A DNA stretch of 64,000 nucleotides from positions 2,232,001 through 2,296,000 of the forward strand of contig WJXW01000004.1 in NCBI GenBank assembly GCA_015832175.1, read 5' to 3'. This stretch comes from Paraphaeosphaeria minitans (lineage: Eukaryota > Ascomycota > Dothideomycetes > Pleosporales > Didymosphaeriaceae). Below are positions 55,152 through 64,000 of the stretch, piece after piece (positions within the stretch are counted from its first letter, which is position 1; each line of letters opens with the position of its first letter). The translations under genes and the position numbers were made by a program. Below the pieces are notes generated by a model. The model saw nothing but the letters and a program-made list of their open reading frames with translations. It did not search any database and was not told the DNA's origin.

Positions 55152-55883
55152 TCATTTTCCACCCGCCAACTCCTGATCAACCGCATCCGCCATGTCAGCC
55201 AGTTGGTCAAATTTCCAGTTGTATACAGGATCTTCTCGGTTACCCATAATGGCACCCGGTCGATAGATCCAAGCACTCGTGATCCCCATGTCCTGACAAG
55301 GATGATGGTCGTGAAATTGACTCTGGGCTGTCTGCAGCACCTCGTGCTTCTCCACACCAAACTTCTCCTTCACCGTCTTCAGCATGTGCTCGAAATTCTT
55401 AGGGTCAGGTTTGTAGCTGCCGATGTCTTCAGCGGTGAGCACCAGGTCCCACTCAAAACCATCAAGAGAGTTTGCGTTGTTCGCTCTGAACGACTCGTTG
55501 TCCACGTTGGAAAGCACGACCATCTTGTACGTTTTTTTCAGTCGTCGCAAGGCTGAATTACTGTCTGCGAACGAGGGCCAGCTACCGACGCTGGCACCAA
55601 ATGCTTTACTTTCTTCCGCCGTAGGTTCAGGGAGACCGAGTTCCTTGCAGATGATGGGATGGCATGTGGCGAGCAAATCCGAGTACTTCTCTCGGGGCCT
55701 CTCAATCTGCGCATCCCTGAACAATGGCTGAGAGATTTTGAGGATGTGCAGAGGATCGATGTCCGTCTTGCCGGCCTTCTCGAGCACAGGCTGCAGACTT
55801 TGGAGCACACCTCGTTCATAGTCGATGATGGTGCCGTAAACGTCGAACGAGAGAAGCTTGTAGTTGGTAAGCTTGGACTTCAT
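55152..55883 (-). CDS. Haloacid dehalogenase-like hydrolase (type II)
   Basis: Intronless, 243 residues. It is a HAD-superfamily enzyme resembling L-2-haloacid dehalogenases. Motif I is LSFDVYGTIIDYERG with the Asp nucleophile; a Tyr follows it, as in type II dehalogenases. Motif II is KMVVLSNVDNESF, with the conserved Ser-Asn. Motif III is IGSYKPDPKNFEHML with the catalytic Lys. Motif IV is the short DMGITSAWIYR segment. A helical cap lies at about 20-95. In fungi such proteins are often annotated as dehalogenases without tested substrate, so phosphatase activity is also possible. No signal peptide; cytosolic. Both neighbours are on the same strand but unrelated in function. Confidence 0.9.
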   Translation of the reverse strand: MKSKLTNYKLLSFDVYGTIIDYERGVLQSLQPVLEKAGKTDIDPLHILKISQPLFRDAQIERPREKYSDLLATCHPIICKELGLPEPTAEESKAFGASVGSWPSFADSNSALRRLKKTYKMVVLSNVDNESFRANNANSLDGFEWDLVLTAEDIGSYKPDPKNFEHMLKTVKEKFGVEKHEVLQTAQSQFHDHHPCQDMGITSAWIYRPGAIMGNREDPVYNWKFDQLADMADAVDQELAGGK

Positions 55884-56483
55884 GGTGTTTGGTATTTCTA
55901 CTAAATGAGGATGCGGAACATTCCAGGGACAGCTTGCAATGTCGAGTCGTGTTCCGTGAAGCGCGATGTATAGATATTGTTGATGAAGATGCGAACAGCA
56001 AGAAGTGGAATAAAATGCTATTCAGTTAGCTTTATGGGAAGAGGGAGAGCCCAACAGTGAGAATCTTTCAGTCTGTCGTCCCCCTTCCCTCGATAGATAT
56101 CCTTTCTTACCCCGCGGGTCTGCAGATGATCTGTCGGTTTCCTCATGTAGTATAGCCCCACCCTATCGATAAGCGAAGGTACGATACTAGATGACGTAGC
56201 GTATCAGTACACATGACGTTCGCCCCCGAAGGGAATGGCCAACAAGATACATCACTTCATCGCGCAAATCGATGCGACGATGCTTAGTGACGCTGTAAAC
56301 GCAGAGACAGCATCCGCTTGAGGTTCTCGCGCGAAAATAGGCTAGGAAGAATCACGCCCTGTTGTACACGTCACTACGATCAACGACTGAAGCTTAATTT
56401 CCATTTGTAGCCGATACAATGGGTAGGGCGCGTCGTGGCGTGCTATTCGTTGTTGATTTCCCATCTCGACAAATCTTGTCAAT
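55884..56483. other. Intergenic region
   Basis: Promoter of the HAD gene and 3' region of the SDR gene. No gene was found. Confidence 0.4.
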
Positions 56484-57522
56484 CTACATGGTATAACTCA
56501 AGTTGCCAATCCTGCTCTCGAGTATCTCCTTCGTCAACTTCCACAAGTTTGCCGAAAGTGTCTCATCTTTTGCCTGATTCGAAGGATCGGTAGGCTTGCG
56601 GTCAGGCACAATATATGCTCCCTGTATCTGTTCTGTGACAATATCGGGACTTGCGGTAGCGAACAATGCCGCGCGGCATCCCTGGTCAACCGGGTCGGCT
56701 AAGAAGGGACGAACGAGCCTTGAGCTGATCTTGCCTATGGTTCCATAGGCCTCCTCAGCTTGGAACTGCTGGTCTGTCTTGATGCCACCGGGGTGCGTAC
56801 AGTTGATCCATGGCAAACCCTCAGTCTCGGTGACTGCGCCAAATTGACCCGCTTCGATGCGCTTCAAGAGTTCGCTGGAAAAAAGTATCTGTGCAAGCTT
56901 GGTGCGGTTGTAGAGGTACATTGGGCCAATATCCTGATTCATCTCATCGATCGATTTGAACTTGGTCGATGCAGGAGCGGCGCGATGTAGGTCTGACGAC
57001 TGAGACACAATCCGAGAATCTTTCGTCTTCCGCAGGACCGGCAGCAAAGTCAATATGAGGTGCGCCTGCGCAAACACATTAACCTGCATATGTGTGTCCA
57101 GTTTATCTTCAGACTCATTGTACACACCGACACCCAGTCCCGCGTTGCAAACGAGGCCATCCAGCCTGGTCAGCTCGTTCGCCAAGTTCCGCGCGGTCGC
57201 GTCGGTCTGCTTAAGGGACTCGAGGTTGCATTGCCGCCACTCAACTTTGCTGCCGTCACCCCACTTCTTTGCGAGCTCTTGTTGCGCTTCTTCGGCGTGT
57301 TCTTCTTTGTTGGATAGTAGATAGATTTTCTCGGGATTGTGTTGGAGTAGATGCGCAACGATGCCAAAACCAATACCTGCAGACCCGCCCGTTACGATAT
57401 ATATCTCCATTGCATGTCAGAACCATCTGAAAGTTTAACATGGTAAGTAGCAAGCATACCTTGCCGCTCAAGTCAGGCAGATCCGTGTTAGGGTCGAATG
57501 TGTTTCCCGTTAGTGAAACCAT
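56484..57522 (-). CDS. Short-chain dehydrogenase/reductase
   Basis: Two exons: complement(join(56484..57404, 57460..57522)), 55-nt intron, 327 residues. The first exon supplies MVSLTGNTFDPNTDLPDLSGK, so the start inside exon 2 (57410) would lose 21 residues and break the first strand. The NAD(P) fold shows IYIVTGGSAGIGFGIV (TGxxxGIG), then LDGLVCNAGLGV (NAG motif). The catalytic Ser region is RIVSQSSDLHR, and the Tyr-x3-Lys pair is YNRTK near residue 190. Length and layout match fungal WW-domain oxidoreductase-like or retinol dehydrogenase-like SDRs, which act on unknown carbonyl or hydroxyl substrates. No signal peptide. Substrate and coenzyme are not readable from sequence. Confidence 0.92.
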
Positions 57523-59462
57523 ATTGAGTGCTATCGAAGAAAATACTGTTTGAACTGTGGTGAAATTACTGTGCCTTCAAAGTTGACTGTCAGTGCTTCA
57601 AATACTCCACGACCCTGTGCAGACCAGCGAACATTGAGATGTGCTGTCATGTCGTCATGATGATTTGCGCGTGGCGGCCCTGCCCTAAAGCAGCAGTTGC
57701 CACCCACGATGAGAGATCAAACCGTAGAGGATATACCGAACATTGTATAGTGCTTGGAGTGCTGCAATGGTCAGAGGCCGCGTTGTAAGGAAAGACTGGT
57801 TGATCCAGTGCACTCACCGGAGCTCGGGCCAAGAGCTTCGCCCCCGCCGAACGAAGTAGAGCCGACTTCGTCCTCTAACGATCCCCCATGCATGCATTGC
57901 AGACCAGCCATCGAGAACAAATGTATTTTATAAAAATTTATTCCCAATACTGACAACCTAGAAACCTAGCTTTGAGTCCCAGGCGCCGCATCATACTCGC
58001 CAAGCTGACTCTCTTACGGTAGGTAGGCTTGCAAAAAATCCTGCCAATCCAAGGCCTGCATCGTTTCTTGCAAGGCAAAATTTTGGAGGCCAACGAGGTG
58101 TCGTAACCGCCGAGAAACTTCAACTCCGGCCAATTAGTTGCCGAAGGGCGTCTCATCAATATCGAACAGGTGCCATATGCGACCTCTGTGCGTAAAAAAC
58201 TGTACAAGGCTGCCTTCTTCCTGGTTACGTCCTTCAGTCATTCTTGCGCGTGGTAGATAGTGCTATGGGGACTACTTGCTTTCACAAGGATGGACTTGTT
58301 GCGGAGGCGTGGAGGGAGGGTACTTTTGATACCACGGCACCGAAAAAACGCCCCACAAAATGCTGCTGGGTATAAGGCTATCTTCTTCTTGGGTGCCTTG
58401 TTAGACAAGAGCTTGGGCCCCTCTCGTATATGGGTTAAACCCTGGTTCTGCAACAAGTTCCCAGTCATGTGCGAATTGAGCAAGTGCTTGGTAAGGAAAG
58501 TAGACAAGGCCGAAGTGTGGTATTGAACACCAACTCCTTTCATGAGGCGGTGTAGGTAGAGTTCCTAGCTGAGAGATAGCCTACCGGAAGTTTTGCAATA
58601 GACCACTTATAAAAGTTACTTTTAACGAGGTGACGCCATTCGGAGACTTCTATTTCAAGACTCACATTAGGTCGTCGAATAATTTGTAACGAGGTCTTCT
58701 TCAGCTGTCAACTACTAAGATATGATAGACGAATAGAAGCGGTGATGTATCGGTCCGAAACTGTACAAGCACGTGTTATGACAACGCTACATCAGGATAT
58801 TAGTGTACCATAAGAAAGCGTTATCTAGGTAGCTAACCGCATACGCAATCCCAATGCGGTCTCGCTCTGCCCTTTGTACCAAGCTTTCAACCAGCTTTCA
58901 GCTCCCCAATTCTCAGATGAATAAGCCTTCAGTGTCCAGCTCAAAGCTATCACCCGGACGACAGCGTTGGGACGCAAGCTACAAACCGATAAAAGAGGTG
59001 GCGCATCGCACGAGGCTGGGTGTGAAGCTGCTTGAACAGCAATGCGATGGCTACAGGAGGACACATCTGGGATCTTTGCGTCCCTATTTGCCGTGGCTAA
59101 AGCATACCGTACTAGTCCTAGAAGCCGGACTAAGAGGTGTGCCCTTCGCAGCCTCGCCCACATATGGGTAGAAGCCCATCGTCACTGGACGCCACAACTT
59201 CTTATTCGCACCTTTTGTGGTTCGTTCCAAGCCACAGCTTCTTGAACATACCGTTAATGGTTAGTCGCACTGGAACGAGTTATACTTGGACGAACAGATG
59301 AGGCAGTGGTTACTACTGCGGTATGCTCACGTGGCATCTCAGCCTCGACGCAACCACTTGTGAGCTGTAAGATCGGATGTACTGTATGCAAAGAGGCTCA
59401 GTAGCTTTACATCGCTACTGCAATGCGACGCTGTTCGTTTGTGGTCAACTGAGCGATTTATC
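57523..59462. other. Intergenic region, 1.9 kb
   Basis: Upstream of the SDR gene (-) and upstream of the small secreted protein gene (+). Frames here, for example 58238-58543 and 58854-59171, have no features. No tRNA was recognised by eye. Confidence 0.4.
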
Positions 59463-59469
59463 TATATAA
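59463..59469 (+). promoter_or_regulatory. TATA box of the small secreted protein gene
   Basis: TATATAA at 59463-59469, about 190 bp upstream of the ATG at 59657. The transcript would start near 59495, giving a leader of about 160 nt. Inferred from consensus and position. Confidence 0.6.
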
Positions 59470-59550
59470 GACGACAGCGTTGAGCACTTCAGTTCATCAT
59501 CATCCACTAGGTACAACATTTTCCTCTCAACATCATCTTCAGATTCCTGT

Positions 59551-59580
59551 TCTGTTCTGTTCTGTTCTGTTCTGTTCTGT
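59551..59580 (+). repeat. TCTGT pentanucleotide repeat, six copies
   Basis: Six perfect TCTGT units in the presumed 5' untranslated leader of the small secreted protein gene, preceded by one imperfect CCTGT. Confidence 0.95.
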
Positions 59581-59656
59581 TACTTCCTATCAGCAGTAGC
59601 TCCAACACCTCCACACTACTACCAATAATCATCAATAACAACCACCAATAATCACC

Positions 59657-60046
59657 ATGCAATTCACTATGGCTACCATCTCGGCCCTTTTCGCGGCCAC
59701 CGCCTGCGCTCTTCCGGCCGCTCAAGGCTCATCCGCACCAGCAACAGCAACCGTTTCCTTCATCAACGACCAGACTGGTGCCCACGCTCCCGTCGTCGCA
59801 CCCCTCGACGGCACTGTCATCAATCTCTACAACGTTCTCACCGGCACCCCCGTCGGCGTCCCGAACCAGGTCATTGCCTCCAGCGCTCAGCTCATCAACT
59901 ACCCGCAAAACGTCGACTGCACCATCAACGGCATCGATGGTAACCAGCTCGGCCAGCTGACCGCCCGCCAGACATACGTCCTCCTCCAGAGCGGCGGCCT
60001 CAGTTTGGATGGTGCCACGATGACTTGCACTCCTTTACTCCTTTAG
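59657..60046 (+). CDS. Small secreted protein
   Basis: Intronless, 129 residues. Residues 1-19 (MQFTMATISALFAATACAL) are a signal peptide, likely cleaved around residues 18-24. The mature part is Thr/Ala/Asn-rich: FINDQTGAHAPVVAPLDGTV, a VINLYNVLTG core, and a tail with two Cys (VDCTINGIDGN and MTCTPLLL), which may form one disulfide. It resembles fungal small secreted or cell-surface proteins of unknown function; whether it is a plant-interaction protein cannot be said. A TATA box and a pentanucleotide-rich leader precede it, suggesting strong, regulated expression. The next gene is an amino acid permease. Confidence 0.8.
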   Translation: MQFTMATISALFAATACALPAAQGSSAPATATVSFINDQTGAHAPVVAPLDGTVINLYNVLTGTPVGVPNQVIASSAQLINYPQNVDCTINGIDGNQLGQLTARQTYVLLQSGGLSLDGATMTCTPLLL

Positions 60047-61005
60047 AGGAGTGCCCTGGTGTTATCCAGCGGTGCCAACAGTGATGGCGGCCAGGCAACG
60101 TCCCGTACCGATTTGTTCTCTGAAGTGCCATGTCTCTGTTTGGGCCGTTTGGTGGTGTTCATGGAGCTCATTACTGTGGTGAATCTCGAATTCTTGTTTT
60201 ACTGTTTGCTTGCTTCTGGATTCTTTGGTCGAGCGCGTGCTGGGTTGGCATTGGATGGGTGTTGTATCGTGCTGTGTTCCATGGCATTTTAGTAAACGCT
60301 CCTTAGACATAGCATAATTGTAGTATTGCGCGAAAAGACGCCACGGTTCAGTTTTGACGTTCTTGGTCATGACCAGTTCTCGTGCGTGTTCATATTCGAA
60401 CCCCTAGGTCTAATCGCGGTGGGTGACGATAGAGATGAGGATGCCCTGCCTAGTATAGATATCTCCAATCACCTATCATCTAGTAAGTTATAAAAACACA
60501 ATAAACTCGGTCCTTCCCAGGATCCATTTCGCTGCGCAGATGGTTGAACTCCAGGAATCAAAGAAGCATCACCAGATGCTAGGCTAGAATGCATAGGTAC
60601 CTAGGTACAAGACGCTGCTGACGGTGGGGCTTCGGCTTCCCCGCAATACCTACGCCATGTTCCCTGCAGTACGTAATCGTCAAAGGATCGAACCATGAGC
60701 ACAGAGCACCCGAATGCAGAGTTTTATAGCCGCAAGGCCCTTCTCACGCGGGACCACGCTTTAGGCAGGTCGACCATCTAAAGGGCCACGCGCAGTGCCA
60801 ACACGGAAAACCACCAAATGTTACCTACCTTGCCTAGGCCCGTGCAACGTTATCATAACCAATCCGCGACGCCGCATATTGCGTGCTCGAAGGCATCATG
60901 GCGATAGACATGCTCAAGCTTCGCGCGTCAGCGATGAAGTTTTCTGGCTTCGTTTTGCTGTCGCAGCCCTTCTCTCCTCCATAGCACCGGCGGCATCTAT
61001 CGAAC
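60047..61005. other. Intergenic region
   Basis: 3' flank of the secreted protein gene and promoter of the permease. A near-palindromic AGGTACCTAGGTAC occurs at 60595-60608. No gene was found. Confidence 0.4.
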
Positions 61006-62660
61006 ATGGCAGACACCGAGAAGGGGCCCTACTACGAAGGCGCGCATCCAGCGCCCGAGTACAATGGCTACCACCACGAACATGAACATGTCGTTGCCGA
61101 AGATAAGCTGCGCCGCGCGCTTTCGCCCCGACAAGTTCAAATGATTGCGATCGGAGGCACCATTGGAACAGGCTTGTTTTTGGGAACCGGGAAATCTCTC
61201 GCGACTGGTGGACCCGCCGCGCTGGTGTTGTGCTATGCGATTGTCGGCGGAATTGTCTTTGTGACAATGATGTGCCTTGGAGAGATGGCAGCCTGTAAGT
61301 ACTCAAATAAACCTGATGTCTATAGAAAAGGGGGGTTTTCGCTAATCAAACTGAAGTTGTCCCCGTTGCCGGCAGCTTCTGTACCTTCGCGGGTCGCTAC
61401 GTCGACGATGCTTTCGGTTTCGCCCTTACCTGGAATTACTGGTTCAACGATGTGGTATCAACAGCCGCAGATCTCGTCGCGCTTCAGCTCTTGATGAACT
61501 ACTGGACGGAGACTTTCCCCTGGTACGCGTTGGGACTCATCGTTTGGGTCATCATTGTCGCATCCAACATCATCAACGTGCGCGCATACGGCGAGCTCGA
61601 GTACTGGCTCTGCCTGCTGAAAGTTGTCACCATCATCATCTTCATCATCCTCAGCATAGCCGTCAACGCAGGTGGCAACACCGCGCATGAGTACATCGGG
61701 GCACGGAACTGGAGGATTGGCGATGCACCTTTCGTGGGTGGTATTGGAGGGTTTGCGTCTGTTTTCGTGACCGCATCCTTCGCCTACGGAGGCACAGAGT
61801 CAATCGCCATCACCGCAGGCGAAACTCGCGATCCTGCGCGACAACTGCCACGCGTGGTGAAGAACGTCTTCTGGCGCATCCTGCTCTTTTACATCCTCTC
61901 GACTATTATGATCGGCTTCAACGTCGCATACAATACCCCGGGTCTCAAGACAAAAAGCTCCGCTACATCCCCGTTCACCATCGCATTCCAGATGGCCGGA
62001 TCTAAAGTCGCCGGATCCTTCGTAAACGCTGTCATCTTGACCTCTGTCATATCGGCTGGCAACCATGCTTTGTTTGCCGGAAGCAGACTTCTCTTCAGCT
62101 TGGGCGTTAATGGCCACGCGCCGAAAGTTTTCACAAAACTAACACGCTTCCAAGTTCCTTGGGTCGCCGTGCTCACCACGAGTATCTTATCCGGTCTCTT
62201 GTTCGGCGCAAGCTTTATTGGGGCAGGCCAGCTCTGGACGTGGCTACAAAACATTGTCGGCGTCTCCAACCAGCTCTCCTGGATCAGCATCGGCATCGCC
62301 TCTCTTCGCTTCCGCGCTGGTCTGAAGGCCCAAAACAAGGAGCACCTGCTGCCCTTTAAAAACTGGACATACCCATGGGGTCCCATCATTGCCGTTGTCC
62401 TGAACAGCTTTCTTGTGCTTGTGCAGGGATGGAGTTGCTTCAGTCCGGTCTTCAGTCCGGTGGACTTTGTCAGCTACTACATCGAATTGCCTGTGTTCGC
62501 GCTCATGTTCGTCTTATGGAAAGTTTTCAAGCGGACCAAGTTTGTCAAAGCACATGAGATGGATCTAGTTACCGATGTGTATACGAAGGAGGACATCGAG
62601 CCGGAAAAGACGGGTGCGCTGAGCTGGGGGAAGAGAGTTGGCACTTGGTTCTGCTTCTAG
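61006..62660 (+). CDS. Amino acid permease (APC/YAT family)
   Basis: Two exons: join(61006..61294, 61357..62660), 62-nt intron, 530 residues. The family couples amino acid uptake to protons at the plasma membrane. The N-terminal tail is acidic and His-rich (about 40 residues). Transmembrane segment 1 starts [20 protein letters not shown], the family signature. Further marks are [57 protein letters not shown], and [19 protein letters not shown]. Twelve hydrophobic segments fit. It resembles fungal general, lysine- or arginine-type permeases; the exact substrate is unknown. The frame across the intron is open and restores EMAA-FVPVAGSF, which supports the junction. Confidence 0.94.
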
Positions 62661-63941
62661 CCAGGCCCATTGGCTCCACCTCGATGCGTTGCCGACTTTT
62701 CTACCGATTATGGAGTCGGTATGCTATGTATACGTCAGATATCTAGTCATGTGTTATCCAGGCAGGCGCTCATCTACCCGTTCGGCTTCGCTTCTGGATC
62801 TGGGTACATCGATTCGTCGAGTCCCACAAAGACACAAAGTTTACTGTTGCACCGTGGGCCAGCCGACGACGCACACCACAACATTAACAAGCTTGTTGAG
62901 CTGCAGTACTGCGGATGCTGCATTCCAATACACCTACACCACGTCTCTTACCAATCTCCACAAGCCAGTGATGACGAACACTGGCAGCGCCGCGGGCCGG
63001 CTGTCAAGCCATCAGATGTCGCACTACATCTGTCTTTCGAATTCCACAAATCTGACATGACGCGCGACCGCTGTCTTAATCTAATCGGCAATGCCTGTCA
63101 AGATGGCACTACCGCATCTCTTACCGTTGGTCAAACGAACTGTAAACACGCACGATGAATGGCAGGAAACAAAGGAGAATCCCAGTTACTCGGAAGATGC
63201 ACCCGGCGCTACGCTACGAATTATCGGACGCCGCACCAGGCTTGCTGACCCGCCTTCCACAACCAATAGAAAGCTGGTGCCTGTCGAGTTTCATTTGAAA
63301 GTTCTGGTTCGGGCTAGGGGCGGCTCGCGAAAAATGGGGCACAGGTAGCCAGCCATTTTTCTTCTTTGAATGTTTGCCATGTGTATGAAACACGAAACAA
63401 AGAGACGCATACAGAAGTTTGAGTGGGCTTTTGGACAGTCACATATGTCGGGGTCTGTGGCGGAGTTCTTAGGTCCCTTTTGTCTCATGATCAAAGCCGA
63501 CGAACGCCACGTCGGGCTATGGGGGAGGCAAGATATTGCGGTTGCGGGGTAAGCAATCTGATCTAGGTGCACGACTTCAGGTGGCGTGCGTCTTTTGTAG
63601 AATTCAAGTAAGACCGGACGTTCGACCAGTGGGTACCTGCAGGAAACGCGCGCTACAAAGTTCCCGAACCTTTCGCTGGTCCAGCTTTCGCGCCTTTTGT
63701 GTCGCCTAGCCGAAACACCAGATGAGTCCGTCCGCCCTCTCATCTAATCCAGCCCCCATCTCATCTCACGTCCTTTCTGTGTGTCGTCGCTAGGTACCTA
63801 TAACTACTGCCATCTCCCTTTTCGTTTTTACCCATGTAGCCATCCCTCCTTCAGGCCTCACATTCTCTTTCTCGTCGCTCATTCCCGACACACCTTTTAC
63901 GCAACTTTTTGCGTAGCCATTCCTTTCTACAAACAAACAAA
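62661..63941. other. Intergenic region, 1.3 kb
   Basis: 3' flank of the permease and promoter of the partial gene at the right end. Short frames (62670-63158, 63291-63743) are not supported. Confidence 0.4.
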
Positions 63942-64000
63942 ATGAAGATGCACTGGTGCACTCCCCTCCTTGCCCTGGCAGCGCCAGTCCTCTCCTTGCC
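63942..64000 (+). CDS. Partial gene, secreted protein (5' end only)
   Basis: An ATG at 63942 follows a pyrimidine- and A-rich leader and encodes MKMHWCTPLLALAAPVLSLP before the window ends. This is a typical signal peptide with an Ala-rich hydrophobic core. The rest of the gene lies outside, so no function can be assigned. The leader has the A-rich tract just before the start that strong fungal genes often show. Confidence 0.6.
   Translation, partial: MKMHWCTPLLALAAPVLSL

Noticed and set aside
1..64000. tRNA genes, transposons, CRISPR-like arrays or a secondary-metabolite core enzyme
   Set aside because: None were recognised by eye on either strand; there are no transposase, reverse transcriptase, PKS or NRPS motifs. 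A tRNAscan and a repeat search would be decisive.

Overview
The window comes from a filamentous ascomycete, most likely a Pezizomycotina species. Genes are dense, on both strands and split by short introns, usually 46 to 66 nt with GTRNGT donors and CTAAC- or CTGAC-like branch points. The gene set is typically fungal: Alg8, glucosidase II, a Pex26-like peroxin, the SAGA subunit Sgf73, an Nrd1-type RRM protein and Med20. The class (possibly Dothideomycetes) is a guess. No viral, plasmid or bacterial segment is visible. I rebuilt exon structures by hand from splice signals and frame continuity. Each multi-exon CDS below gives its joins, and all totals are whole numbers of codons.

Layout. 0.3-8.6 kb holds a four-finger C2H2 regulator, an uncharacterised four-exon protein, nucleoside diphosphate kinase and, divergently, the glucosidase II alpha chain. 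9-24.7 kb is an accessory or catabolic stretch: sugar-type MFS permease, M81 (MlrC-like) peptidase, a double-GST protein, the relic of a GMC oxidoreductase, a ZIP transporter, a SnoaL-like protein, an HpcH/HpaI aldolase, a flavocytochrome b2-type dehydrogenase with a mitochondrial presequence, and a GH5 gene with two lesions. 26-32.4 kb has a class I alpha-mannosidase (GH47), Med20, an unclear Cys-rich locus and a berberine-bridge-like FAD oxidase. 34-47.2 kb is mostly housekeeping: an Nrd1-type RNA-binding protein, a 36-unit 12-bp minisatellite, Alg8, an Acf1/Itc1-type ISWI partner and Sgf73. 48-64 kb has a PARN/CAF1-type nuclease, a Pex26-like peroxin, a membrane-anchored carboxylesterase, a haloacid dehalogenase-like protein, an SDR, a small secreted protein, an amino acid permease and the first codons of a secreted protein cut by the window end.

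Shared roles. Three genes serve ER N-glycosylation: Alg8 adds the second glucose to the lipid-linked glycan, glucosidase II alpha removes glucose after transfer, and the GH47 enzyme trims mannose. They are not adjacent. Four genes act in gene expression: Med20, Sgf73, the ISWI partner and Nrd1. The 9-25 kb stretch carries both clear pseudogenes, which fits a fast-changing accessory region.

I found no convincing new multi-gene system. The most notable items are the two decayed enzyme genes, the double-GST fusion, the ordered minisatellite, a first exon that is only an ATG, a tandem NAGNAG acceptor, a 30-nt candidate intron and a three-copy 47-bp repeat directly upstream of a small gene.
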